Shown: in pieces, positions 52,907 through 60,094 of the stretch | Numbering within the stretch: position 1 is the stretch's first letter | Layout: every line of letters starts with the position of its first letter | Source of the DNA: Akkermansiaceae bacterium | GTDB lineage: Bacteria > Verrucomicrobiota > Verrucomicrobiia > Verrucomicrobiales > Akkermansiaceae | Direction: 5' to 3' | Assembly: GCA_903878115.1 (NCBI GenBank) | Contig: CAIRGO010000313.1 | Span: 1-60,094 of the forward strand | Length of the DNA: 60,094 bases | The notes under the pieces: generated by a model | Seen by the model: the letters and a program-made list of their open reading frames with translations, nothing else | Databases searched by the model: none | Told to the model about the DNA's origin: nothing | Position numbers and translations under genes: made by a program

Positions 52907-55900
52907 ATGATCAAATGGATTCTCCAAAAAATCGTCGGCAGCAAAAATCAGCGCGAAGTCCGTCGTATTCGCCCTACCGTGGCACGCATCAATGAAATCG
53001 AAGAAGCGCTGCAACGCGAACCCGTCGAGAAATTACAAGAATTAACCCAAAAATGGCGCGATCACTTAGCTCGCTACCATGAACTGCATGCCCCACCAAA
53101 ACCACAGCTTTTCCGCATGGACGCGGAGCAACTGAAAGACGTAGCACTGACACTCGAAACTCGCTTTAGCCGCTTGCGTGATGAATTTCCTGAATTGCCT
53201 GCTCATATCGCCGCCACACCCGACGCGATCGAAGAAGCCAAGGAGGCATTTCGCAACATCGAACCGACATTTCGTGAACGTCGTGCAAAATACCTAGAAC
53301 AAATACTTCCTGATGCCTATGCCGTGGTAAAAAATGGCGCGCGCCGAATGAGTGGCAGCGAAATCATCGTCTGCGATCAAAAGCTCGTCTGGGAAATGGT
53401 CCACTTCGATGTGCAATTAATCGGTGGTGTTGCCTTGCATCGTGGAATGATTGCCGAAATGCAAACAGGTGAAGGAAAAACTCTGGTGGCTACTTTGCCC
53501 GTCTATTTGAACGCCCTCACTGGATTAGGTGTTCACATCGTAACGGTCAATGATTACCTCGCCAAACGGGACTCCGAATGGATGGGCTCTCTTTACAAAT
53601 TCCTTGGGCTCACCGTGGGTTGCATTCAAAATCAAATGCATCCAACGGATCGTCGTGAACAATATATCTGCGATATCACCTACGGCACCAACTCTGAATT
53701 TGGCTTCGATTATCTCCGTGATAACGGCATGGCATCTTCCACCGATGAGCAAGTGCAGCGCAGTCACTATCTTGCGGTGATCGATGAAGTTGACTCCATT
53801 TTGATCGATGAAGCACGAACACCGTTGATTATCTCTGGTCCGTCCACTGTATCATCGCATCAATACGATAAATACAAACCACTCGTCGAAAGCTTGGTGA
53901 GAAAACAAACCGACCAATGCAATGAATTGGCCGCAGAGGCAAAAACCCAACTCGACGCCGGCAACATGGAAGAAGCAGGGCGCGCACTCTTCAAACTCAA
54001 ACTTGGACAACCACGAAATCGCCAGTATCTGCGATTGATGGAAGAACCAGAAAATCGCCGTTTGCTGGAAAAAACCGAACTTTCCTTTTACCAAGATGCG
54101 CAGAAAAAAGAATTGTTTGCGCTCAAAGAAGAACTTTATTTTACCATCGATGAAAAAGCACACGATGCTGATTTGATGGAATTAGGCCGGAATTTCCTCT
54201 CTCCCGGTGATGTGGATGCCTTCGTGCTTCCTGACCTTGGCACAGCTTTTGCCGAGATTGATGCTGATCCATCATTGACCGATGAAGAACGCTTTGCGCG
54301 AAAAGAAACATGGCAAAATCGTCTCGATTCCCAAGGCGAAAAAATGCACAACATTTCCCAGTTGCTCAAGGCGTATTGTATCTATGAAAAAGATGTGCAA
54401 TACGTTGTCACCGATGGCAAAGTGCTAATCGTAGATGAAAATACGGGCCGCGAAATGCCCGGCCGACGTTGGTCAGATGGACTACACCAAGCCGTGGAAG
54501 CGAAAGAAGGATGTGTGATCGAACGCGAAACGCAAACCTATGCCACGATCACCATTCAGAACTATTTCCGACTCTACGAAAAGCTCGCAGGCATGACCGG
54601 AACGGCGGAAACAGAAGCGGCAGAATTTTCTGACATTTACAAACTCGATGTGTTGCCGATCCCTACCAATCGCCCGAACACTCGCGTGGATCTCAACGAC
54701 CAGGTATTCAAAACACGCCGCGAAAAATACAATGCGGTGGTTAAAAAAATCGCTGAGGCCCATGCAAAAGGCCAACCAGTTCTGTGCGGCACCGCCTCCG
54801 TGGATGCTTCGGAAACTCTCAGTCGCATGCTCAAGCGGGAAAAAATTGAACACGCCGTTCTCAACGCTAAGTATCACCGCCAAGAAGCGGAAATCATTTC
54901 CAATGCTGGACAACGTAACTCCGTTACTGTTTCGACGAACATGGCTGGTCGTGGCACCGACATCAAACTCGGCGCCGGTGTGGCTGACCTCGGTGGCTTA
55001 TTTGTGATTGGCACCGAACGCCATGAATCCCGACGCGTCGATCGCCAGTTGCGTGGTCGTTGCGCCCGCCAAGGTGATCCAGGGCTATCGCAGGCATTCC
55101 TTTCTTTCGAAGATGATCTGATGCGGAACTTTGCCGCCGCCGAGCGCATGACGCAGATGATGGAACGTTTCGGCATGGAAGATGGCGAAGCGTTAGAGCA
55201 TTCGTGGCTCAATCGTTCTGTGGAAACTGCGCAAAAACGCGTCGAGCAACGCAACTACATTTGGCGCAAACGAGTGCTAGATTTCGATGACGTGATGAAC
55301 AAACAACGCGAAGTTGTTTATGGCTATCGCAACGAAGTTCTCTCCACCGAAACACCACGTGATCTGGTGATGGAAATCATCGAGAAAGTCATTCCTGCCA
55401 ACGTAGAAGGCTATTTTGCTGGTCGTGATGACAACTCACCTGATCTAACAGAATTGTATCATTGGATCCAAGGCAATCTGCCCGTCCGAATCACCAAGGA
55501 AGAAATCGAAGGTGCCAAATCGCCCGAAAACATCACTGCTCTTTTATTGGAAAGAGTCAAAGATGCTTATGATTCACGCACCGCCAACATCCCGCCCGAG
55601 ATTCTCGATCAAGAAGAACGTCGCATGGTATTGGTAGCGATCGATAAACAATGGCAAGCCCACCTCTACAACATGGATGCCCTGCGCGAAGGCGTTTACC
55701 TCCGCGCTCAAGGGCAAAAAGATCCACTCATCGAATACAAAAACGAGGCCTACACCTTATTTGTCGAGCTGATGAGCAGCATGGAACAAGAAGCCTTCCA
55801 CAATCTCTTCCGCTCAGCCGCCTCCATCGAAGCATTTCTCAAGCAATTGCAAAATGCACCACGCCAGTTACAAGGCGGCGATGAAGGAACCATCACGGAA

Positions 55901-56110
55901 TCGAATATCGCCCGCACGGGTGGTTCTGGCGAAAGCAATCCGAGCACCATGCCATCCCCACAAGGCTCGACGTTGAAGATTAATTTGCCCAAACGCAAAC
56001 CAAGCTTCGACATCAGCACATCTGGTCGTAACGCCCCCTGCCCTTGCGGCTCAGGGAAAAAATTCAAGCAATGCTGCGGGAAAGAGGAAGCGGGAGAAAG
56101 TGAGCAGTGA
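52907..56110 (+). CDS. secA: Preprotein translocase ATPase SecA
   Basis: SecA drives protein export through SecYEG. The 1067-residue protein has Walker A MIAEMQTGEGKTLVATLPVY near 181-200, VNDYLAKRDSEWMG, DEVDSILIDEARTPLIISG near 291-309, the second helicase core ending NMAGRGTDIKLGAG near 678-691 and the C-terminal zinc motif APCPCGSGKKFKQCCGKE. It is longer than E. coli SecA (901) mostly through insertions, including about 330-480 (RALFKLKLGQPRNRQYLRLM region) and at the C-terminal linker. The ATG at 52907 is the start. A pyrimidine-rich gap separates it from yidC. It converges on rnr with 2 bases between stops. Confidence 0.96.
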   Translation: MIKWILQKIVGSKNQREVRRIRPTVARINEIEEALQREPVEKLQELTQKWRDHLARYHELHAPPKPQLFRMDAEQLKDVALTLETRFSRLRDEFPELPAHIAATPDAIEEAKEAFRNIEPTFRERRAKYLEQILPDAYAVVKNGARRMSGSEIIVCDQKLVWEMVHFDVQLIGGVALHRGMIAEMQTGEGKTLVATLPVYLNALTGLGVHIVTVNDYLAKRDSEWMGSLYKFLGLTVGCIQNQMHPTDRREQYICDITYGTNSEFGFDYLRDNGMASSTDEQVQRSHYLAVIDEVDSILIDEARTPLIISGPSTVSSHQYDKYKPLVESLVRKQTDQCNELAAEAKTQLDAGNMEEAGRALFKLKLGQPRNRQYLRLMEEPENRRLLEKTELSFYQDAQKKELFALKEELYFTIDEKAHDADLMELGRNFLSPGDVDAFVLPDLGTAFAEIDADPSLTDEERFARKETWQNRLDSQGEKMHNISQLLKAYCIYEKDVQYVVTDGKVLIVDENTGREMPGRRWSDGLHQAVEAKEGCVIERETQTYATITIQNYFRLYEKLAGMTGTAETEAAEFSDIYKLDVLPIPTNRPNTRVDLNDQVFKTRREKYNAVVKKIAEAHAKGQPVLCGTASVDASETLSRMLKREKIEHAVLNAKYHRQEAEIISNAGQRNSVTVSTNMAGRGTDIKLGAGVADLGGLFVIGTERHESRRVDRQLRGRCARQGDPGLSQAFLSFEDDLMRNFAAAERMTQMMERFGMEDGEALEHSWLNRSVETAQKRVEQRNYIWRKRVLDFDDVMNKQREVVYGYRNEVLSTETPRDLVMEIIEKVIPANVEGYFAGRDDNSPDLTELYHWIQGNLPVRITKEEIEGAKSPENITALLLERVKDAYDSRTANIPPEILDQEERRMVLVAIDKQWQAHLYNMDALREGVYLRAQGQKDPLIEYKNEAYTLFVELMSSMEQEAFHNLFRSAASIEAFLKQLQNAPRQLQGGDEGTITESNIARTGGSGESNPSTMPSPQGSTLKINLPKRKPSFDISTSGRNAPCPCGSGKKFKQCCGKEEAGESEQ

Positions 56111-56112
56111 AC

Positions 56113-58542
56113 CTAGCGTCTGCGTTTTGGTTTTTGTTGATTTTCTGGCTTTTGACTTTTCGGATGATTCTGCGACGTGGGTTTTGCTGAATTGCTTGGT
56201 TTTGCCGATTTGTTCGCGTGTGCTTTGGGCTGCGATCGTCTGCCGCTATTTGCTTGCGGATTTTTCTTGGTAGAACCATGTGCTGAATTCGGTTTGCCGC
56301 TTTGAGCTTTCTTGTTAGATCGCGGAGTGGATCGTTTGGCGTTGATGGATTCTCCGGCGATGGCGAAATCGACAAATTTATTTACCATATCGACGCGTAA
56401 GACACGCAACGATACCGCTTGTCCGGAACGAAATTCGCCGCCGGCGCGTGTGACCCAGCGCATGCGTGGAGAATCAAAATACCAATCCCCTTCGGGGAGG
56501 TCCTCGCGCTTGACAACTCCTTTCATCCCGATCGCGATGGCTTCGACAAATAAGCCCATGGGGCGAGCTTCGGTGATCATGCCTTCAAACGCAGGTCCAT
56601 CTTTCGCTCCCACGGCTTTGCTGAGCCATTCCATAAGCTTGAGTTGCTTGGTCTCTGATTCAGCACCTGCGGAAACTCGTTCGGTCGAGGAAATATGGTT
56701 GGCAATTTCCATGATTTCTCGTTGCGAAGGAGTGGCATCCAATTGGCGCGGCGCATTGCTGAGGAGAGCTTGTAATGAGCGGTGCACGATCAAATCTGCA
56801 TAGCGACGAATCGGACTGGTGAAATGGCAGTAGTCGTTTTTCGCAAGGCCATAGTGCCCCAGCGGATCTGCATCATAGACGGCACGTTTCAAACTTTTCA
56901 GTAATCCTAATTTGATCACATGCTCGTCGAGATGACCTTTGGCAGCATCTAACAATTGTTGCACATGCACTCGATTGCTGAGGTCGCCGACTTGGTAACC
57001 AAAGGCACGAGCCGTCTCGGCGAAGGCATTGAGTTTTTCAAAATCGGGATCTTCATGAACCCGATAGACCACTGGTTTTTGGCGGCGTTTCAGCGCGAGG
57101 GCCACACTTTCATTGGCGGCGAGCATGCATTCTTCAATTAACTGGTGACTGCTGGTATGAATTACTTCACGGACTTCACAGGCCTGCCCTTTGTCATCGA
57201 GAATCACGCGAAATTCGGGAAATTCTAGGTCTAGCGAGCCGTTCTGGAAGCGCAGTTTTCTCATGCACGCTGCCATTTTCCACGCTTCTCTGACCATTGC
57301 TGTAGTTTCTGCATCGGCGCTATCATCGCCATCAAGCATGGACTGCGCTTGCTCGTAGGATAGTTTTGCGCGACTATGAATCACAGCATCGAAAAATTTT
57401 GCGGAGAGAATTTTACCATCAAGCCCGATTTCCATCAGCGAGCATTTCGTGAGACGATCGACATCGGGCTTGAGCGAACAGATGCCATTACTCAATTCTG
57501 GTGGCAGCATCGGCAATACGCGGTCAACGAGGTAGGTAGAATTCCCCCGTGCCTTCGCCTCGATATCCATCGGAGTATTTGGTTTGACGTAGTGGGAAAC
57601 ATCGGCAATGTGCACGGCTAGAAGCCATCCACTGGGACGTTTTTCTAACCAAATCGCATCATCGTGGTCTTTCGCATCGGCGGGATCGATGGTCATCACC
57701 AAGCGATCTCGCCAATCCTCACGACGGGCAATTTCTTCACTAGGTATCGTCTCTTCGGTGGCGTGGGCTTGCGCCAAGACTTTTTCGGAAAATGCCGTGC
57801 GCAAACCATTGCGATGAATCACCGCTAGAATGTCCACGCCCGCATCGCCAGGCCAACCGAGAATTTCGACGACACGCCCTTTGGGAGCTTGATTGGCTTG
57901 GTCCCAGCGATCCAGCTCGATCACCACCATCTGCCCTGGCTGGGCAGTAGTTTCCACACTCAGGTCAATCGGACCTTTCAGCGCAACGTCATCGACATCG
58001 ACCCAGGAAAATGAAGCCTTGCGACGATAAGTGCCCACCACTTTTCCACTGCGGCGCGAGATTACTTTTTCCACCCTTACTTTAGGCACCTCCTCTTCAT
58101 TCGCGACCTCGGTCACCCGCCCTTGGCGGCGATGCCAATTGGCTTTTTGCAGAAGCAATACTTCCACCCGATCTCCATCAAGCGCTGTGCCACAGTCACG
58201 ACCTTCGGCGCGAAAGCGATCAGCCGCCGTGAAATCCAGATGCTCGTTTTCGGGAGCTTCCACATCAGCATACACCCAAGCAAATCCCTTCGGAGAAAAG
58301 CGGATCGTTCCAATCATTCGTTGCGAGCCAGCACTGCCACCAGCAGGCCCCGTGACACGTTCATATTGAGATTTTTTCCCCTCTTTGATTTTCCCTTGCT
58401 TGACTAATTTGAACAAAATATTTCGCAAAGCAGAGCGATCATTCGAGTGAATCGCCATCGAGCGCGCCAACTGAGATTGGTCCATTGGCTTGTAATCGGG
58501 AGTCGATAAAAATCGCAACACTGCGTCTTCGTTTAATTTCAT
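56113..58542 (-). CDS. rnr: Ribonuclease R
   Basis: RNase R is a 3'-5' exoribonuclease that degrades structured RNA. The protein (809 aa from the ATG at 58542) has an N-terminal winged helix, two cold-shock domains, an RNB catalytic domain with MTIDPADAKDHDDAIWLEKR near 272-291 (the acidic metal-binding Asp set), the HIADVSHYVKPNTPMDIEAK stretch and NDYCHFTSPIRRYADLIVHR near 550, then an S1 domain. It ends in a long Lys/Ser/Pro-rich tail of about 70 residues. In E. coli the basic tail binds RNA and tmRNA-SmpB. It is divergent from efp. Confidence 0.95.
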   Translation of the reverse strand: MKLNEDAVLRFLSTPDYKPMDQSQLARSMAIHSNDRSALRNILFKLVKQGKIKEGKKSQYERVTGPAGGSAGSQRMIGTIRFSPKGFAWVYADVEAPENEHLDFTAADRFRAEGRDCGTALDGDRVEVLLLQKANWHRRQGRVTEVANEEEVPKVRVEKVISRRSGKVVGTYRRKASFSWVDVDDVALKGPIDLSVETTAQPGQMVVIELDRWDQANQAPKGRVVEILGWPGDAGVDILAVIHRNGLRTAFSEKVLAQAHATEETIPSEEIARREDWRDRLVMTIDPADAKDHDDAIWLEKRPSGWLLAVHIADVSHYVKPNTPMDIEAKARGNSTYLVDRVLPMLPPELSNGICSLKPDVDRLTKCSLMEIGLDGKILSAKFFDAVIHSRAKLSYEQAQSMLDGDDSADAETTAMVREAWKMAACMRKLRFQNGSLDLEFPEFRVILDDKGQACEVREVIHTSSHQLIEECMLAANESVALALKRRQKPVVYRVHEDPDFEKLNAFAETARAFGYQVGDLSNRVHVQQLLDAAKGHLDEHVIKLGLLKSLKRAVYDADPLGHYGLAKNDYCHFTSPIRRYADLIVHRSLQALLSNAPRQLDATPSQREIMEIANHISSTERVSAGAESETKQLKLMEWLSKAVGAKDGPAFEGMITEARPMGLFVEAIAIGMKGVVKREDLPEGDWYFDSPRMRWVTRAGGEFRSGQAVSLRVLRVDMVNKFVDFAIAGESINAKRSTPRSNKKAQSGKPNSAHGSTKKNPQANSGRRSQPKAHANKSAKPSNSAKPTSQNHPKSQKPENQQKPKRRR

Positions 58543-58618
58543 TGCGATTACTATGCCCCAATTTCCCCCCGCGCGCAACGCCAAAGCGAGATAGGAAAAT
58601 ACACCTCCGAAAAAAAGC

Positions 58619-58647
58619 TTGCCACCTCCTGAATCGTTCGCTACATA
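58619..58647 (+). promoter_or_regulatory. Putative promoter of efp
   Basis: TTGCCA (58619-58624) is followed after 17 bases by TACATA (58642-58647), which would give a 5' leader of about 15-20 bases before the efp ATG at 58670. The match to consensus is moderate. Confidence 0.4.
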
Positions 58648-58669
58648 CTGCCTCCCAACTTATTCCATC

Positions 58670-59239
58670 ATGGCTAGCACTCCCGTCATCAATTTCCGCA
58701 AAGGACACGCCGTCCGTCACAATAATGAAGTCTGCGTCGTAATCAGTCACGAGCTTAAAACGCCTCCGCGTATGGCTTCCTACGTGCAAATGTCGGTTCG
58801 CAGCGTGAACACACAAAAAGTTTTCAACCTGCGCATGACTTCTAACGATTCGATGGATAGCGTTTTACTTGAGCGCATCGAGCACGAATATTCCTACAAA
58901 GATTCTAGCGGTTACCACTTCCTCAACACTGTTACATTCGAAGACGTTGCGGTGCACGAAGACTTGGTCGCTCCTGTGAAAAATTACCTCATCGAGGGTC
59001 AATCGTATCAAGTTCTGTTCACTGATTCATCGGTAGCAGCGATTGAACTACCTCCATCCATGGTAATGATCGTGGCCGATTCTCCAGCGGGAGTGAAGGG
59101 CGATTCCGCCAACAACGTTTATAAAGCTGCGATCATGGAAACCGGATTAAGCATGCAAGTGCCGCTGTTCATCAATCCAGGTGAAAAGCTCAACGTCAAA
59201 ACGGAAGACGGCACTTATCTTGGTCGCGCTTCATCATAA
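58670..59239 (+). CDS. efp: Elongation factor P with arginine-bearing loop
   Basis: EF-P rescues ribosomes stalled at proline stretches. The 189-residue protein has the three-barrel EF-P fold: N-terminal VINFRKGHAVRHNNEVCVVI, middle domain VTFEDVAVHEDLVAPVKNYL, and the C-terminal GVKGDSANNVYKAAIMETGL with VPLFINPGEKLNVKTEDGTY. In place of the usual KPGKG loop at the tRNA-contact tip, it has KTPPRMASY (about 29-37), so the tip holds Pro and Arg instead of the modified Lys. No modifying enzyme (EpmA/EpmB or EarP) is in the window. I start at the ATG at 58670; the open frame extends 51 bases upstream. Confidence 0.93.
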   Translation: MASTPVINFRKGHAVRHNNEVCVVISHELKTPPRMASYVQMSVRSVNTQKVFNLRMTSNDSMDSVLLERIEHEYSYKDSSGYHFLNTVTFEDVAVHEDLVAPVKNYLIEGQSYQVLFTDSSVAAIELPPSMVMIVADSPAGVKGDSANNVYKAAIMETGLSMQVPLFINPGEKLNVKTEDGTYLGRASS

Positions 59240-59260
59240 AGATCAAACATATTTTCTACA

Positions 59261-59292
59261 AAAACGCAGGCAGCAATGCCTGCGTTTTTTTT
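59261..59292. terminator. Bidirectional rho-independent terminator
   Basis: AAAACGCAGGCA and TGCCTGCGTTTT form a perfect 12-base stem around a GCAA loop, followed by T's on the plus strand and preceded by A's. It lies between the convergent efp and DinG-like genes and can stop both. This is the strongest terminator in the window. Confidence 0.9.
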
Positions 59293-59304
59293 GTTAGAAT
59301 ACGA

Positions 59305-60094
59305 TCATTTCTCTTCCAAGAAAATTTCCTCCACCGGAGCATCGGGCAGTGCCTGCAGGAAATTTTTTCCATAACGTTTGGTGAGAATGCGATTATCGAG
59401 AATGTGCACATAACCACGATCCTTCGCGGTGCGAATTAGGCGCCCTACGCCCTGTCGCATTTTTAAAATCGCCTCGGGAACACTATATTCCATAAAGGCA
59501 TTTCCGCCCTCGGCTTCGATCGCTTCGATGCGTGATTGCGTCAAGGGATGATCTGGCACCGCAAACGGCAGGCGCGTGACAATCACATTCGATAGCGCAT
59601 CGCCCGGTACATCTACCCCCGTCCAGAAGCTATCCGCGCCAAAGAGCACACAGTTCCCTTGATCGCGAAATTCTTCCAGCATGCGATGACGCGTCATCCC
59701 TGCTCCCTGCACCAACAAAGGCCATCCCTTTTTGCGAAAAAATCCTTCCAACTGTGCCGCCACATCACGCATCGATCGATAGCTGGTGAACAACACAAAC
59801 GCACGACCTTTACTAACCTCCACCGCACGACTGATCGCCAAAGCTAACGATTTCGCATAGCGCGGATCATTAGGTTCTGGCATATCGCGAAAGATTTTGA
59901 TGCGCATTTGTTTTTGATAGTTGAAGGGACTACCAATAAATAAACCACGCGCTGATTCGCCACCGACGCGCCCTTTGAACCATTTCATCGAGGGATCGCC
60001 CACGCCGAGCGTAGCACTAGTCATCACGCATGTTTTTCCTGCGCCGAAAAGCAATCTCCGCAACACATCTGCGACTTTTACGGGAGCCGCATGC
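59305..60094 (-). CDS. DinG-like ATP-dependent helicase, 3' part (gene runs off the right edge)
   Basis: Only the C-terminal part (about 263 residues) is in the window; the frame is open to the edge. It shows the helicase domain 2 of the DinG/Rad3 family: TCVMTSATL (motif III), GRAFVLFTSYRSMRDVA (motif IV), VLFGADSFWTGVDVPGDALS (motif V), VIVTRLPF and EAILKMRQGVGRLIRT (motif VI). DinG proteins are 5'-3' DNA helicases with an Fe-S cluster in the N-terminal part, which is not visible here. Another possibility is the YoaA-type branch. Confidence 0.88.
   Translation of the reverse strand, partial: HAAPVKVADVLRRLLFGAGKTCVMTSATLGVGDPSMKWFKGRVGGESARGLFIGSPFNYQKQMRIKIFRDMPEPNDPRYAKSLALAISRAVEVSKGRAFVLFTSYRSMRDVAAQLEGFFRKKGWPLLVQGAGMTRHRMLEEFRDQGNCVLFGADSFWTGVDVPGDALSNVIVTRLPFAVPDHPLTQSRIEAIEAEGGNAFMEYSVPEAILKMRQGVGRLIRTAKDRGYVHILDNRILTKRYGKNFLQALPDAPVEEIFLEEK

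Noticed and set aside
58619-58669. Longer N-terminus of EF-P (open frame from 58619)
   Set aside because: The extra 17 residues have no EF-P counterpart and the segment contains a plausible promoter.
1-60094. Phage, transposon, CRISPR or toxin-antitoxin content
   Set aside because: No integrase, transposase, cas gene, direct repeat array or typical toxin pair was seen; all large genes are housekeeping or secreted-protein types.

Overview
The window reads as chromosomal DNA from a Gram-negative member of the phylum Verrucomicrobia, probably related to the Verrucomicrobiales. The evidence is a set of family types rather than any single marker: a large secreted protein joining lamin-tail, CotH-kinase and beta-helix domains, a PVC-type protein joining an SGNH hydrolase, a beta-propeller and cytochrome c, a lipid A gene (lpxA), signal peptidase II, and moderate GC with little recognisable Shine-Dalgarno sequence. 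I see no phage, insertion sequence, CRISPR array, tRNA or rRNA. Nearly all of the window is densely packed housekeeping genes in short, often translationally coupled operons.

Layout. 1-292 is non-coding with two small inverted repeats. 293-8152 holds an MBL hydrolase, then purU with a coupled membrane protein gene and a Nudix gene on the minus strand, then plus-strand sufE-terC-plsY-gpsA, a CDGSH protein, two small proteins, an IscA/ErpA-type protein and a membrane-anchored hypothetical. 8153-10763 holds rhomboid, nuoC and nuoB on the minus strand, divergent from msrA; the shared promoter region contains a CRP/FNR-like palindrome. 10834-17005 is a two-gene carbohydrate operon (discoidin/six-hairpin protein plus GH94 phosphorylase-like protein). 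17032-24489 holds smc and thrS (minus) and lpxA plus a LON-domain protein (plus). 24490-24966 is a non-coding convergent region with a pair of structured 59-bp repeats. 24967-30207 is the giant CotH/LTD protein. 30329-35347 (minus) is purL followed by a regulator and two genes of a putative metal permease system. 35479-42522 (minus) holds a HAD phosphatase, the SGNH/PVC/cytochrome c protein, SMUG1-type glycosylase, a nuclease, an M23 peptidase and uppP. 42610-49784 holds a DUF2062 gene (plus), then lspA-ileS, panC, an Mla-type ATPase, pgsA, a small membrane protein and a GNAT (minus). 50008-56110 (plus) is the classical rpmH-rnpA-yidD-yidC cluster plus secA. 56113-60094 holds rnr (minus), efp (plus) and the 3' part of a DinG-like helicase gene that runs off the right edge (minus).

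How the genes work together. Envelope biogenesis is a theme: plsY/gpsA/pgsA (phospholipid), lpxA (lipid A), uppP (undecaprenyl carrier), lspA (lipoprotein maturation), yidD/yidC/secA (membrane insertion and secretion), an Mla-type ATPase and an M23 peptidase. A second theme is iron-sulfur chemistry: sufE, an A-type carrier, a CDGSH protein and two complex I subunits.

The observations I think most deserve a second look are the paired 59-bp hairpin repeats with compensatory changes (24529-24817), the discoidin/GH94 operon, the His-rich permease operon, the EF-P with an arginine-bearing loop in place of the usual lysine loop, the CRP-like operator between nuoB and msrA, and an apparent window-wide excess of the octamer TCTAACAA. 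No decisive evidence of a wholly new system was found; the RNA/repeat pair is the best candidate.
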